From Mermis nigrescens (lineage: Eukaryota; Nematoda; Enoplea; Mermithida; Mermithidae), in contig JAVLUZ010000192.1 of NCBI GenBank assembly GCA_036768485.1, positions 62,001 through 126,000 of the forward strand: DNA of 64,000 nt. The letters run 5' to 3'. Below the pieces are notes generated by a model. It was not told the DNA's origin. It worked only from the letters and a program-made list of their open reading frames with translations, and did not search any database. The translations under genes were made by a program, and so were the position numbers. Shown in pieces: positions 43,560 to 55,689 of the stretch. Position 1 is the stretch's first letter; every line of letters starts with the position of its first letter.

Positions 43560-44175
43560 ATCTAGGAAATCTAAACCATACGTGTAACGGCTCGAAATTT
43601 CCGGGGTGGGGTTTCCCGGGCGAATTTTAAGGGAAGATGAAAATTACCTTCATTATTTTGGCCAAAAAACGGCTGTCAATAACCTACAGTGCTCGCCATA
43701 AACATGACGCACTATAATCATCAGATTTATATTAATTGATGCGTCGCGAACGCCGCGTTTCGTCTATAATGCGCTATAATCTCTTTTTTCTTATTATAGG
43801 ATATTTATCTGTATCATGCCTTTAATTCTGGCGATGCGGACAGCGGGCAATTTAGCTATTAATAGCGCCAACAAGAGGGAAGCGCGCACGTGAATGCCGG
43901 AAGCGCGCACGTGAATGCTCGTTCTTTATTCAGGCACGTGCGCGCTTCCTCTTTGTTGGCGCTATAAATAGCTAAATTGTGCCCTCCGCTTCGCCAGATT
44001 AACGGCATGATACAGATAAATATCCTATAATAATAAAAGGGATGATAGCGAATTATAGACGAAACGCGGCGCTCGCGACGCATCATCTAAATATAAATCT
44101 GACAATTATAGTGCGTCATGTTTCATGGCGAGCACTGTAAAAACGGACAAAAAAATTCCTGACTTATGGGGAAAG
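43560..44175. mobile_element. MITE-G-like element split by a Tc1-like MITE
   Basis: CATACGTGTAACGGCTCGAA, AATTTCCGGGGTGGGG and TGGCCAAAAAACGGCTG match the MITE-G words at 48945 and 55885. The Tc1-like MITE T3 interrupts it and the right remainder is short. Confidence 0.5.
43687..44137. mobile_element. Tc1-like hairpin MITE, copy T3
   Basis: 451 bp between TA dinucleotides. Ends CAGTGCTCGCCATAAAC and TTTCATGGCGAGCACTG. Shorter than the others because the central GCGCGCACGTGAATGC repeats are fewer. Confidence 0.92.
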
Positions 44176-44425
44176 GGGGAGACGACGGCCGACCACTAGT
44201 ACACGAAGCACTCACAGAATAAAAGTTTAGGAAATTTTTTACAGATTTTAGCTAATTTTTGATACCGAATAATAGTGGCTCGACAAGATACGATCAAAAA
44301 TAGTGTTTGTTTTTGTATGACTAATTTCTCGGCACTGTTTTGACATCGGAAATAATTGAACCTTCATAGGTGAAGAAATAAAGAAAATTTACACAATTTG
44401 GCAATTCTGGGTTTGGGGTGAGCGC

Positions 44426-44836
44426 CACACACGATCTTGGGGGAGGGGACTTTACTTCCCCGAAGAAATTTTACACCCCCCCGCGAAATATTTTTCGATA
44501 CTCCCAGAATTGAGGATTTTTCAAAACTTCCCAACAATTTTCTGAAGAACGTTTGTAGAAAAGATGTTTTCCAAGCGTTTTTAGCCATCTATTTGCTCAG
44601 AAGTGCTAAATTTTCGGCGCCTCGCGCCATTATACTCATATTTTAACAATATTTTGTTCAATTTGTTCCGATTTTTTAATTTTTTCGATTTTTAAACTTT
44701 TGCTTTAGAACGATAGAGCATCGTCAGAAACGCCGAAAAACGATGTTTTTAATGCGTGATTACCATTTTTGGACACAAAAAGGCACTTTACACTCTCAGC
44801 CCCCCCCCCCAGAATTTCCCATGCCGCTCATGTACG
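44426..44836 (-). mobile_element. MITE-B copy
   Basis: 411 bp, reverse orientation. Starts CACACACGATCTTGGGGG and ends CATGCCGCTCATGTACG. Identical 8-bp flanks GTGAGCGC (44418-44425 and 44837-44844). Confidence 0.9.
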
Positions 44837-44844
44837 GTGAGCGC

Positions 44845-45198
44845 GTATATTTAAACGAGGCTAATTCATGGACAGCCATCATCCAAAAAGTAGACCACCC
44901 CAACAGAGACCGACATTTTGGCAAAAGCTTCATGCAAATCTCTAAAGCGTTTCTAGGCATTCGATGTAAAATTTTGTTGAAATTTTTTTTTAATTTGAAA
45001 ATTGTAAAATTTTAAATGTAAAATTTTAAAATTTTCTTATTTCCATCAATTTTAAAATTTTTAGAATAAAACTGTAAAAAAACGGTAAAATGTAAAATTT
45101 TAAAAAATTTCTGAAAATAACTGTAAAATTTACATCAATATCGATCATGTACATGGTAAATCATTAAATTAACTCATCGATACCTGAATAAGTTTAAA
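44845..45198. repeat. TGTAAAATTTTAAAA low-complexity stretch
   Basis: From about 44960 to 45140 the sequence is mostly repeats of TGTAAAATTTTAAAATTT. No exon recognised. Confidence 0.6.
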
Positions 45199-45300
45199 AT
45201 ATGACTTTTTAAACGTTATTTTGTGCTATTTTTGGAGCTATATCCCCCAAAAATTGGTGTTGGTCCCCCAAAATAGTACGGCCAGCTACATACGTGCCTG
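45199..45300 (+). mobile_element. MITE-D 3' fragment
   Basis: GACTTTTTAAACGTTATTTT, TTGGTGTTGGTCCCCCAAAA, TACGGCCAGCTACATACGTG and CCTG match the right two thirds of MITE-D. Confidence 0.75.
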
Positions 45301-45446
45301 AGTATAATTGATCGAAATTAGCTCCCAGTTCGTACATATATAAAAGATGAATGGAATAATTTCGAGAAAAATTTGATTTTTGTGTCATTTTTTAGAATTA
45401 TTTTTGCATGACGAAATTCTCTCCCTCGTTCTAGACAGTCTACAAT

Positions 45447-45623
45447 CAGTGGCGGATCCAGGATATTTCCTAGGGGGTGGCGGTACCCCTAAGTTGGGGG
45501 GCGGAACCCTGACTTGGGCGGAAAAATTAGCCGTTTTAACCCGAACAATCGCTAAAAAGTCCTTAATTTTTCGCACTATTTTGGACCAATGGGGGGTGCG
45601 GCTCCCTCCCATAAATCCGCCCG
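45447..45623 (+). mobile_element. MITE-E copy (hAT)
   Basis: 177 bp. Starts CAGTGGCGGATCCAGGATA and ends CATAAATCCGCCCG. Identical 8-bp flanks TCTACAAT (45439-45446 and 45624-45631). The interior has GACTTGGGCGGAAAAATTAG and GCACTATTTTGGACCAATGG. CAGxGGCGGAT ends and an 8-bp duplication are classic hAT features. Confidence 0.93.
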
Positions 45624-45631
45624 TCTACAAT

Positions 45632-46510
45632 ATTAGGGATACGATAGAGGAGAAGGATTCACCAAACCACAAAGAGCCGATCAGCCCACGTCCCCAAGAT
45701 GAGATTCGTTATGCCCATTACGTGAATTTTCGGGGAATATTTGTGCCTTTTGTCATTTTCGGCCGGAAGTAGGAGGCCATTCCCCCTGATTTTTGGTAAA
45801 ACTTGCGTATTTAGGCTATAACGAGGTGCATTTTATCCACTTTCAGCCGAAATGCGGGGCCATTACCACTCCACCCACCCCAAGCTTTGTTAAAACCTTG
45901 CCTTTTTGGACTATTTTAGGTGCATTTTTTGTCATTTTTAGCAGAAATAGGAGGCCATCATCGGTCCGCCACCTATTTCCGGCAAAAATCTGCGATTTTA
46001 GACTATTTTAGGTTTGACCAAAAATGGAAGACTATTTACCCCCCCCCCCACCGGAAAGTCGCCGACGCTACCGAATTTCAGTGTATGTAGTCAAAACTAG
46101 ACATTTGCCTGTGGCACGCCCCTATATTCAGGGGGAGCCGTCCAACACCCGGAATGAGAAAAAAATCTCGCTTCTCCAAAGGCCCCGACCCCCCCCCCCC
46201 CGCAGGAAAAAACGGAAAATTGGCGAAGTGAGCCTAAAACACAAACAAAACAGATTTTCAGCGTTGAGCTAGTAAAATAAAGATTTTCTGGCGCTTCGCG
46301 CCGGCTTTGTTGTTTATATAAAGTTTTGTCTTCTAACCCGCTCAGAACCGCTTAACTTTGAGCTAGACAAGAAGAATATGTCCATTTTTCGACCTTTCCC
46401 GCCAAATTATTGTATAGGTATTGTTTTTCTCTGTAAAACACAATGATAAAATATAAAGACAGGAGTAAAGAGATAACTCGTCGATTGAATGAAGAGAAAT
46501 GAGTTGTGAA
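45632..46510. other. Intronic stretch without exon
   Basis: Contains diverged blocks around ATTTT(C/G)GGCC, GGAGGCCAT and ATTTTAGG (45730-46030), a tandem-like series of about 100 bp, and GGCGCTTCGCGCC at 46290-46302. No exon recognised. Confidence 0.4.
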
Positions 46511-46727
46511 CAGTGGCGGATCCAGGATTTTCCTAGGATGGGGGCGGTACCCTGAGGGGGGATGGGCAGTACCCCTAAGGGGGGGGGCGGAACCCTGACT
46601 TGGGCGGAAAAATTAGCCATTTTGACCCGAAAATCGCTAAAAATCGCTCAAAAATCCTTAATTTTGCGCACTATTTTTGGCCAATGGGGGAGGGGGCGGC
46701 GGCCCCGCCCCCCTAAATCCGCCCCTG
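46511..46727 (+). mobile_element. MITE-E copy (hAT)
   Basis: 217 bp. Starts CAGTGGCGGATCCAGGA and ends TAAATCCGCCCCTG. Flanks GTTGTGAA and GTTGTGCA (7/8). Confidence 0.93.
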
Positions 46728-46769
46728 GTTGTGCAGATAGGTTAAACGATAGATTTTTTATGAATCAGT

Positions 46770-47290
46770 CAGTGGCGAATCTAGGATTTTCGTAACAGAG
46801 GGAGGTGCCCCAACTTTTTCCAAAACGGTCAAAAATAGGTACGAAATTCGCTCTTCACGCGCAAAATGGCGTTTTTCGGCGTTTTACATTGTTTTTATTC
46901 AAAATCGCCTTTAGAGCAACAATTTTTCGAGAAAAATTTGAAATTTTCGACAATATTTTTCAAAAAATGCTTGAATTTAGCGAAAATGCGGCGCAAAACG
47001 CCGGAAAATCTTTTAAATGTACGAAGAAGGACGTTCAGAGATTATGAAATGCAACTGTATTTCCTGCCTTTGTACCATTTAAAGCGAAACGTTAAAAATT
47101 TATAAAATTTATGTTTAAAAATGGAAAAAAATCCATGTTAAAATAACTGTTCCTGTTCCGGAAATCGTTTAAAAGTCAGGAAAATGTTTGCTGCCGCAAA
47201 AAAACCATTCATGGCGCCGAAATCTGACTTCCAGGACGTCAAGAAAGAAAATGAACGCCTTTAAAAAGAATCATTAAAATTAAATTAGCT
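46770..47290 (+). mobile_element. MITE-E2 copy, 3'-truncated
   Basis: Starts CAGTGGCGAATCTAGG. Continues with GTGCCCCAACTTTTTCC, GCGTTTTTCGGCGTTTTACA, TTTTTCGAGAAAAATTTG and AACGCCGGAAAATCTTTT. It matches 51683-52274 and, inverted, 57870-58532. Confidence 0.7.
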
Positions 47291-48063
47291 TAATATTTGG
47301 TCAAAACCCGCAAAACCCAAAGAGGGATTCTTGGAAAAAATACAAATTAGGGCCGAAAAACCGATGAGAACCAGAACTGTTGAACAAAAAGGCTTTAAAT
47401 TGACCCAGAAGTGCGAAAAAATCTTTATAAGAAGCCTCAAAATCTTTGCCGCTTACAATGAACGACCATGAAGTTATGTAAATATAAATTTAAAATTTTA
47501 AAGTAAAAAAGTAGCTTCAGTTCGAAAAATTCAAAAAGTCAGCTATCGCTAAAAAACAATCAATCGCACGTACTACGGTATCAAATTTTTTCCATGAAAG
47601 TGTAAAGAAGCCAAAAAAGCGATGATACGCAAAATGGAATAAATTGCATGCGAAAACACTCATTACGATTTAAAACACTTTACACAATGACAATGAAGGA
47701 TTGCATTCGACAAAAACTTAGCATACTGCGCATAAAAAAATCATAGTGTAAAGAGAATGAAATACGGAACGAGTTACAGTAAGCCTTGTAAAAATTAGCC
47801 TAAATCTATGTTCGATCGACTGACTAGAAGCTGAAAGCAATTAAAGAGCTTAGTCAGTTTACACTTAAGGCTTTACGCGTTTTATCGCTAACTTTTGACC
47901 GCAGTGTAAACAAGCCACAAATTCGTTCAATGGGCGGCGATTATAATATAGTGTAAGTACTGAAACTAAAATCATGCAAAATAAATAAAAAATGAAAAAC
48001 ACTAAAACCCTTTGGCAGAACTTTACACAGCGAATCCTGAGATGGCAAAAAAATGAGTCTTAC
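47291..48063. other. Intronic stretch without exon
   Basis: Rich in GTGTAAAG/TTTACAC words (47590-47900). No exon recognised. Confidence 0.4.
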
Positions 48064-48192
48064 TGTATCTTTGTGGCTCAGAAACGGAATGAGCACCGGC
48101 AATACGGTATGCAACAGTTCGACCGGAGGAGGCGGAGTTCGATGACGACACAAATTCGATAGAGTCCACATTACAATACGCAACATCTCGAT
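48064..48192 (-). CDS. Importin-alpha exon, ARM 4 region
   Basis: 43 codons, phase 0 at both ends: acceptor AAATAGTAG, donor GTAAGA. Encodes IEMLRIVMWTLSNLCRHRTP, then VELLHTVLPVLIPFLSHKDT. W.LSNLCR..TPPP is the signature of importin-alpha ARM 4, part of the major NLS-binding site. Joins the 54692 exon (LSKKPIS|IEMLR) and the 40950 exon (SHKDT|SVVTDACWA). Confidence 0.92.
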
Positions 48193-48299
48193 CTACTATT
48201 TAATTTAGGGATTGCGGTGTAAAGAAACAGTCTTAGAATACGGAGGAAGCAAGCAAATGAAAGAAAGCCGATCAGATTGAAATAGTTTGAGTACCTTTA

Positions 48300-48500
48300 A
48301 TGAAGGGCTGTGTTTAAGGGAGGGGGATAGATTCAACAGGGGGTGGGGGACCCCTACCAAAGTTGGACGTCCCACCATCGCCCCAAAGCCAGAAAAATTT
48401 TGACCCCCCGCCCGATTTTCGAGAGAAAGTGAATTTTCCGGCGGTTTTTATGTGCCGATTTTGGCCAAAGTTTGAAGTCATTTACGTCTCCCTCTAAAAT
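48300..48500 (-). mobile_element. MITE-G-like fragment
   Basis: GTGGGGGACCCCTACC, AAGTTGGACGTCCCACC and GCCAGAAAAATTTTGACCCC correspond, inverted, to the end of the copy at 55885-56110. Confidence 0.5.
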
Positions 48501-48532
48501 GGCCTCAGAAACCCACACTCAAATTTTGAGCC

Positions 48533-49164
<632 letters not shown>

Positions 49165-49590
49165 GAACCATACATGCAAATAGGGGTGAGGGGTATTACC
49201 CTACCCCTGAAGGGTCAGCCGGACAGGTACTGTCCGGCGATTTCAAGCTGGTGGAACGTTTTTTGCATCGTTTTTTGAGGTCAAAAGCTGTAAAAATTCA
49301 AAAAATATTTCGGTGCTTCGCGCCAAATTAGTTCCTTTAAGTACTTTTAACTCAAAAAGTGCCCGAAAATGGTAAATTTTTGAATTTGTTAGACTTAAAA
49401 GTGATATCATGCAGTCAAAATGGACTAGACATGCCTTTAAAATGCGATATTACCCCGAAAAACCGATTTATACGTCATTTTGAACAATTTGATCGTAAAG
49501 ACAGCAAAAAATTCGTGAACGTTTAATTAACTGTTTTAGATTTTTGGGATTTCAACTCCCTCCAATCCTGACCTTGTGCAACTATGATAG
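49165..49590 (-). mobile_element. MITE-F copy
   Basis: CATACATGCAAATAGGGGTG, GGGGTATTACCC, GGGTCAGCCGGACAGGTACT, TCGGTGCTTCGCGCC, AAGTGATATCATGCAGTC and CGATATTACCCCGAAAAACC. Orientation as at 40125, opposite to 33885. A second MITE-F-like start (CATACAGGAGCATAGGG) follows at 49595. Confidence 0.7.
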
Positions 49591-50045
49591 GAACCATACA
49601 GGAGCATAGGGATAAGGAGAGGGCATTACTCCCCCTTAAGCTCTGAAGGACTGATAGCTATACGGCCATTTTGGCCGAAAAAATTGCTTGTATATAGCCA
49701 TTTTTGAGCTCAGAAAATGAGCTTTGGCTTTTTTGGGCTCATAAAACTAGCTATATAACCCATTTCGGACACAGAAACATAACAGTGTGAGCTCAGAAAT
49801 GTAATTTAGTTGTCTTTTCTGAGTTTTAAACGGATGTATAGCAATTTTTCGACTCCAAAAAGGGCTAAATAGCTATTTTTAGTCCAAAAAGGCTATATAG
49901 CTATGTTTGTGAGTATACAAAGGCTATACAGATCATTTTCTGAGCCAGAACAGAATAGGCTATAGAATCGTTTTTGCGAAGCACTCAGCTATCTACCGAT
50001 TTCTGCCCCACCTCTTCTGGAAGTTTGACCTTGCGCGCCTATGTT
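49591..50045. mobile_element. Element with internal TATAGCTATTTTTGAG repeats
   Basis: Starts near CATACAGGAGCATAGGG and ends near CTTGCGCGCCTATG. The interior repeats TATATAGC(C/T)ATTTTTGAG and GGCTATATAGCTAT with alternating TTTTTGGGCTC words. It resembles MITE-F at its left end only. Confidence 0.5.
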
Positions 50046-50095
50046 AGGCACACATTACATACTTACATAGGGTTGGGGTAGTACCCATACATGCA

Positions 50096-50493
50096 CAGCA
50101 TGGGAATTCTGGGTGGGGGGGGTGAAAACTCTAAAGTGCCTTTTTTGGCCCAAAATGGCCAGTACGCAATGAAAAACATCTTTTTTTGGCGTTACTGACG
50201 ATACTCTTTCCTTCTAGAGCATAAAATCACGAAAAAAAATTTCGAAAAAAGTCGAATAAATTGACCAATATATTGCTTAAACATGAATATAAGGCGCGAA
50301 GCGCCATAAATTTAGCGATTTTGAGCGAATAGATAGCCAAAAACCCTTAAAAAGACACTTTTTCTACCAATTTTCAGGTAAGTTTAGGAAACTTTTGAAA
50401 AATCGCCAATTCTGCGGGGGGGGTGAAAAATTTTTTGCGGGGGTGAAAAATGATTCTGCGGGGGTGAAAACCTCCCCTCCAAGATCATGTATG
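50096..50493 (+). mobile_element. MITE-B copy
   Basis: 398 bp. Starts CATACATGCACAGCATGGG and ends CAAGATCATGTATG. Identical 8-bp flanks GTAGTACC (50088-50095 and 50494-50501). Contains GGCGCGAAGCGCC (50293-50305). Confidence 0.93.
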
Positions 50494-50539
50494 GTAGTAC
50501 CCCTACATCAGGGTCCAAGGCTCGAGTCAGTGTCCATCT

Positions 50540-51200
50540 TTGTACATGCACAAAGATTTTGGGAAGACAAAAATTGCAAAAAAGGTCTAAAATTCGCAAA
50601 ATTTTCGGCGCTTTGCGTCGAAATGAGTAATTGCGATGTTCTATATATCTTTATAATGGCAAAAATTGCATTTAGAATGGAAAAATGTCAAATTTTTCCG
50701 CGCTTCGCGCCGTTTTGAAACGATTCTTAGTGATTTTTGCCCTTAGATACCCAGAAAATAGCAAAAATACACTACAAAAAAATCGAATAACTATGTTTTT
50801 ACCAAACTGAAATCGCTAATGTACCATATTATAGTACCAAAAAATTTGTGTGTACAAAATGTACAAAGATTTTTGGGTAGACAAAAAGTGTAAAAAGGTG
50901 TAAAATTCCTGGAAATTTTAAAATGAGTAATTGTTTGTCCATATATCCTTAAATTAGCAGAATTTGCATTTAGAATGTTAAAAAGCAAAATTTTTCGGCG
51001 CTTCGCGCCGTTTTGAGACAATTTTTAGTAATTTTTGGCTTCAGAAACCCAAAAATTAACTAAAATACTCTACCAAAGATCGAAAACCCTGTTTTACCAC
51101 ACTAAAATCGCTACCGTACTATATTATAGTACACAAAAAATTGCATGTACAAAATCTACAAAGACTTCTGGGGACCATCTTTGTACATGTACAAACGGAC
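50540..51200 (+). repeat. Two tandem units of about 313 bp plus partial third
   Basis: ACAAAGATTTTGGGAAGAC (about 50550), ACAAAGATTTTTGGGTAGAC (about 50863) and ACAAAGACTTCTGGGG (about 51158) start successive units. Each contains GCATTTAGAATG, a (G)CGCTTCGCGCCGTTTTGA motif, AAATCGCTA(A/C)(T/C)GTAC and TATTATAGTAC. Ends carry the TTTGTACATG palindrome. Confidence 0.85.
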
Positions 51201-51418
51201 CTTTTACAAAAAAACACAGGTTGACCTACAAAAAAGTTAGATCTATGGATCGAAATTTCGGGATTTTGCCCAATGGACTTTCGACCTTGGAAACTATGAT
51301 TACTAGAGACCAAGATTATTTGTAAATCGGTACGGATTGCGCAACTAATGTAAAGTCTATGCTACCTAAAACTTTGATGCGAATGCAAAGGATCGTGAGA
51401 AAAAATACCAATAGCAAA

Positions 51419-51590
51419 CAGGGGCGGATTTAGGTGAGACGGCAGCCCCCTCCCCCATTGGCCCAAAATAGTGCGCAAAATTAAGGAGTTTTTAGTGATT
51501 TTTAGCGATTTTTCGGTTAAAACGGCAAATTTTACCGCCCAAGTCAGGGTTCCGCCCCCCCCCCCTAGGAAAATCCTGGATCCGCCACTG
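51419..51590 (-). mobile_element. MITE-E copy (hAT)
   Basis: 172 bp, reverse orientation. Starts CAGGGGCGGATTTAGG and ends CCTGGATCCGCCACTG. Identical 8-bp flanks ATAGCAAA (51411-51418 and 51591-51598). Confidence 0.95.
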
Positions 51591-51682
51591 ATAGCAAATT
51601 GTGCATGGACAGATGTATCGTGCAACCCTATTCAATATTCCGAATTATTTATTCCCAGAATTTTCCAGACAATTCTTTTGCC

Positions 51683-52274
51683 CAGTGACGGATCTGCGAT
51701 TTTCCTAAGGGGAGGGTATCCCAACTTTTCCAAAAATAGTCGAAAAAAGGTCCAAAAATTTGACCTTAGCGCGCGAAATAGCGGTTTTTCGGTGTTTTAC
51801 ATTGTATACTTTTAAATAACATAACTTTTGGCGCAATATTTTTTCTTAAAATTTCAAAATTTTCGACAATTTTGTGCGAAAAAACCATTTAATTCCTTTA
51901 ACTTTACAAAAATCTGGCGCCAAACGCCGGAAAATTTGTGAAATTAGGGCGGATAGGCGTCTAGAAGCATGATTTACTGCTTAATTTGCTGTATTTATAG
52001 CATTTGATGCGAAACTTCGAAATTTTTAATTGAAAATTTAAGAAAACTATGCAAAAATAGCTGTTTCTGCTGTTAAAATTGTTTTAAAACCTATATGAAC
52101 GGAAAATGGCTTCCGGGTTGCCAAGAAAGTAAATATATAAATGTCATTAATAGGTATAGAAAAATTTAAGGAATTATGGTCGTTGACGGCCAAAAATCAT
52201 AGCAAATTGCATATCCATTCTTTATCTCGCCAATTATTTTTGGCCAATGGGGGGCGCTCCCCTTAAATGCGACT
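51683..52274 (+). mobile_element. MITE-E2 copy
   Basis: About 590 bp. Starts CAGTGACGGATCTGCGATTT and ends near GGGGCGCTCCCCTTAAATGC. Internal words: GGCGCCAAACGCCGGAAAAT, CATTTGATGCGAAAC, CAAGAAAGTAAATATA, CATATCCATTCTTTATCTCG. Target duplication not resolved. Confidence 0.7.
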
Positions 52275-53680
52275 ATGTTTGCCTCAGCCTATCACGAATT
52301 GGGCAACAAAATGATTAAACGGAACGTTAGTGTATAGTGTAATGGGGATAGGATTGCTAATTAAAGGCACTGCATAGGAGGAACCAACTCCGCAATTATA
52401 TCAATAAGCTTTATTGCAGGAAACACTATTGATGGATGTTAAGCATAGTTTTCCAAGGTCGGCAGTTCAGATGGGGTGAAATCCAAGAATTTGAGACCAC
52501 TAAATTTAGAGTTCCACTTTTTTGTGTGGACCAAATATGAAAAATGGCTAAAAACTCGTATATAACATGTTTTAGAGTAAAAAACCGCATTTTAAAATAG
52601 TATTTATCCAATTCTTACTACTTTCATCACCCCTATAAATAATCCATTGGGCAAAAGATAAGGATTCATTTTAACTTCATTCTAAATAATTTTTCTACAC
52701 AAAAACAAATATACTAAAATATATAAAAATACATAGAATATATGGAAATATAAAATATATAAAAAAATTAGAATTAAAAGAAATCAAAAAAATTTATCAT
52801 ACTAAAATATATGAAAATACTAAAAAACATCTTTGCTGCTTTTTTACCCAAAAATTAAGCAGAAAATGATTGATAGCTCGAAATCGTCTGACAGTGATTC
52901 GAGTCTCGGGCCCTGAGGGGGGGGGTTATACCCTTCATCACACCTCTAAAAGACCCCCTAAAAGAATGTGTTATCTTAAGTGAACACATCTAGGGTCGGC
53001 GTAGTGCATTGTGTACACAACATTTTGCCCCGGCCTCCGCTAAAAAGTCTGTCCTGGGACAACAGTAATAGAAATATTCATTTTACTTATTGACAAAACC
53101 GTAAAATATACGCTATCATAAAATTATATACAAAAATTCATTACATTGTCACAATTTCGAACAAGTATCTTCCATGGAAATATATTTTTTTAATTCGACG
53201 GCAGCTCATTTCGTAAATAAATATGCTTTTAACACTTAAAGAATGAAATTTGGATAAAAATTTAAAAAATATAATCCAAAATAAAAATTATAACGCCTGA
53301 ATAATATCGAGCTATGTACAACATAGAAAAATCTACTCTGAAGCCCGAAAGCTCAGTCTCGCCTAATTTTAAAAAGAATTAAGAATTTCGATTTATTTAT
53401 TTATTCAATTTTAAATATTTTATCTTTAATTTAATTTCTTGCTCAATACTAAAAAGGAAATAAACAACCTTTATTCAAATAAATACTGATGGATTAATGC
53501 TGATAATTTCTTAGACAAAAAGCAATTTTGCAACATTGCAAAACCCTAAATAATTTTGGGACGTACGACCGAACCCCCTAGAATTTGTAATTGACATTCA
53601 TACATGAAATTAGGGGTGGGTTGGAAAATTTTCACCCCTTATAGGGAGTATTGCATCTCCCGCACGGAATCCGGGATTTT
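52275..53680. other. Intronic stretch without exon
   Basis: A MITE-C/B-like word (GATGGGGTGAAATCC) and ATATAAAATA-rich low complexity at 52700-52830. No exon recognised. Confidence 0.4.
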
Positions 53681-53843
53681 TAGGCACGTATCTCTGAAGG
53701 AAGGGGGGTTCGGACCCACCAGGAAAAATTCAGAAAAATAGGACTTTTTGAAGTTATTTTGTGCTATTTTTGTACTTTTTGGGCTTAGTCCCCCAAAAAT
53801 TGGTGTTGGCCCACCCAGAATAGGACGGCCAGCTGCGTGCCTG
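53681..53843 (+). mobile_element. MITE-D copy (hAT-like)
   Basis: 163 bp. Starts TAGGCACGTATCTCTG and ends CGGCCAGCTGCGTGCCTG. Identical 8-bp flanks GGGATTTT (53673-53680 and 53844-53851). Confidence 0.93.
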
Positions 53844-53949
53844 GGGATTTTCCTTGAGTTCGGAAAAATTCATTAAAAGGTGGTATATTTTAAGCTGTTT
53901 TAGCCTTCTCTATGCTAAAAAAATTACAATTTCGACGATTCGCACCATA

Positions 53950-54433
53950 CAGTGCTCGCCATTAAACATAACGCACTATAATCGTCAGATTTATATTAGA
54001 TGATGCGTCGCGAGCACCGCGTTTCGTCTATAATGCGCTATCATCTCGTTTTTATTATTATAGGATGTTTATCTGCATCATGCCGTTAATCTGGCGATGC
54101 AGACGGTGCAATTCAGCTATTAATAGCGCCAACACGAAGGAAGCACACATCTGAATGCCGGAAGCGCGCACGTGCCAGAATATAGAACGGCATTCACGTG
54201 CGCGCACTCGCCTGAATACAGAACGGCATTCACGTGCGCGCTTCTGGCATTCACGTGCGCGCTTCCCTCTTGTTGGCGCTATTAATAGCTAAATTGCGCT
54301 GTCCGCATCGCCAGAGGCATGATACAGATAAATAAGAGATGATAGCGCATTATAGACAAAACGCGGCGCTCGCGACGCATCATCTAATAAAAATCTGACG
54401 ATTATAGTGCGTCACGTTTCATTGCGAGCACTG
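53950..54433. mobile_element. Tc1-like hairpin MITE, copy T4
   Basis: 484 bp between TA dinucleotides. Ends CAGTGCTCGCCATTAAACA and TTTCATTGCGAGCACTG. One arm has lost about 25 bp (GATAAATAAGAGATGATAG). The central region holds inverted GCGCGCACGTG units. Confidence 0.92.
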
Positions 54434-54459
54434 TATGTACATATTCATTCGAATTTTTT

Positions 54460-54630
54460 TATTTTCTCAATTTTTTATGTTTTCATGCTCGAAAAAATAG
54501 AGCATCGTCGGAAGCGCCGAAAAACCATGTTTTTGATGCGTATCCAGTCTCCACCATTTTCGAAACTATAAAAGACACTTAACAATTTGGCCACCCCAAG
54601 AATTCCATGCTGCGCAGGTGCAGTGATATC
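54460..54630 (-). mobile_element. MITE-B fragment
   Basis: TAGAGCATCGTCGGAAGCGC, AAAACCATGTTTTTGATGCG, AAAAGACACTT and CCATGCTGCGCAGGTGC are the reverse of the first 180 bp of MITE-B. It ends about 60 bp from the exon at 54692. Confidence 0.75.
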
Positions 54631-54691
54631 AGCACTATTATAAAATGATACAGACAAAAATAATCTTCGATAATCTAGTTAGCATTTTTAC

Positions 54692-54774
54692 GCTGATGGG
54701 CTTTTTAGACAAGCGAATCAACGGATCCAAAGCTTGCGCCCCGATCACCAAATCACGCAAAGCGGCCGAATCGC
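54692..54774 (-). CDS. Importin-alpha exon, ARM 3-4 linker
   Basis: 83 bp. Acceptor AAATTTCAG, donor GTAAAA. The first two bases complete a glycine with the preceding exon. Encodes (G)DSAALRDLVIGAQALDPL then IRLSKKPIS. (N)IAGDSA..RD.V...A is the canonical importin-alpha sequence at the end of ARM 3. Phase 2 in, phase 0 out, consistent with both neighbours. Confidence 0.92.
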
Positions 54775-54899
54775 CTGAAATTTACGAACCACTTCGTTTA
54801 CACCATTCGACATGGTTTAAACAGTCGATTCACTTAGTTTACACAATCGATTCTCATGAAATTATTTAGGAGATTTATTAGGATTAAAAATTTAATTAA

Positions 54900-55087
54900 A
54901 AAAATTTAATATATTAAAAAATTAAAAAAAATTTAAAAAGAACAAAAGAACCCAAAAGAACAAGAGAAAATATTTTTAAAAAAATTTATGAAACCCCTAA
55001 AATCGTTCGTGAATCCCCGAAAATTTCGAAATAAAATATATACCATCCCCTAAAATAATTCTCGCTCCCCTATCCCATTTTCTATAG
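54900..55087. other. A-rich spacer
   Basis: AAAAATTTAAAAAG-type low complexity followed by CCCCTAAAAT words; no exon. Confidence 0.4.
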
Positions 55088-55326
55088 CGTACATGATCTG
55101 GAGAGGAGACGGAATTTGGGAGGGGGTTTCAAACCCCCCCCCCGCAAAAAAATTTCGACCCCCGAAAAAATATTTTCATTCCCCGAATTCGCAACTTTCA
55201 GAAAATTCCAAAAATTTCCTTAAAATTTGTAGAAAAAGATGCTTTTTAAGCGTTTTTAGCTATCTATTAGCCCAAAAGTGCCAAATTTTCGGCGTTCCCC
55301 ATAATTCCCATGCTGTGCATTATGCT
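55088..55326 (-). mobile_element. MITE-B copy, internally deleted
   Basis: CGTACATGATCTGGAGAGG, TTGCGGGGG-type inverted blocks, GCTTTTTAAGCGTTTTTAGC, CCATGCTGTGCATTATG. About half the family length; the flanks do not clearly match. Confidence 0.7.
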
Positions 55327-55689
55327 GTAGAGTAATTACAGGCATAAACCTCCGACGATTATCTAAACCTCTAAATCCCCTAAAATAACCCATAAATCCA
55401 AAAATTAAAATTTGAAACTAAATCCCGTAAAATGATCCTTCTTGAATTCCCGGAAATCTCTAAATTCTTCAGAATACTCGTTTAAATCACAAATAATTCC
55501 TAAATTCGATTATCCCATCCCACAAATGAACAAACATTTTTTCACCCAATTTTCCTTTTGTCCAAAACGGACATTTTCATTTTTTCGACTTTTCGCTCTA
55601 AACTTCATCGATTCCGGTATTTTTTTGGCTTGCTTTTGAATAAAAATAGCCCAATTTAATCCAGCATTATCAGGGTTGTTAGTAGTAGT
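55327..55689. other. Intronic stretch without exon
   Basis: CCTAAA-rich words (55330-55500) reminiscent of a diverged CCTAAAATAA simple repeat; nothing else. Confidence 0.35.
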
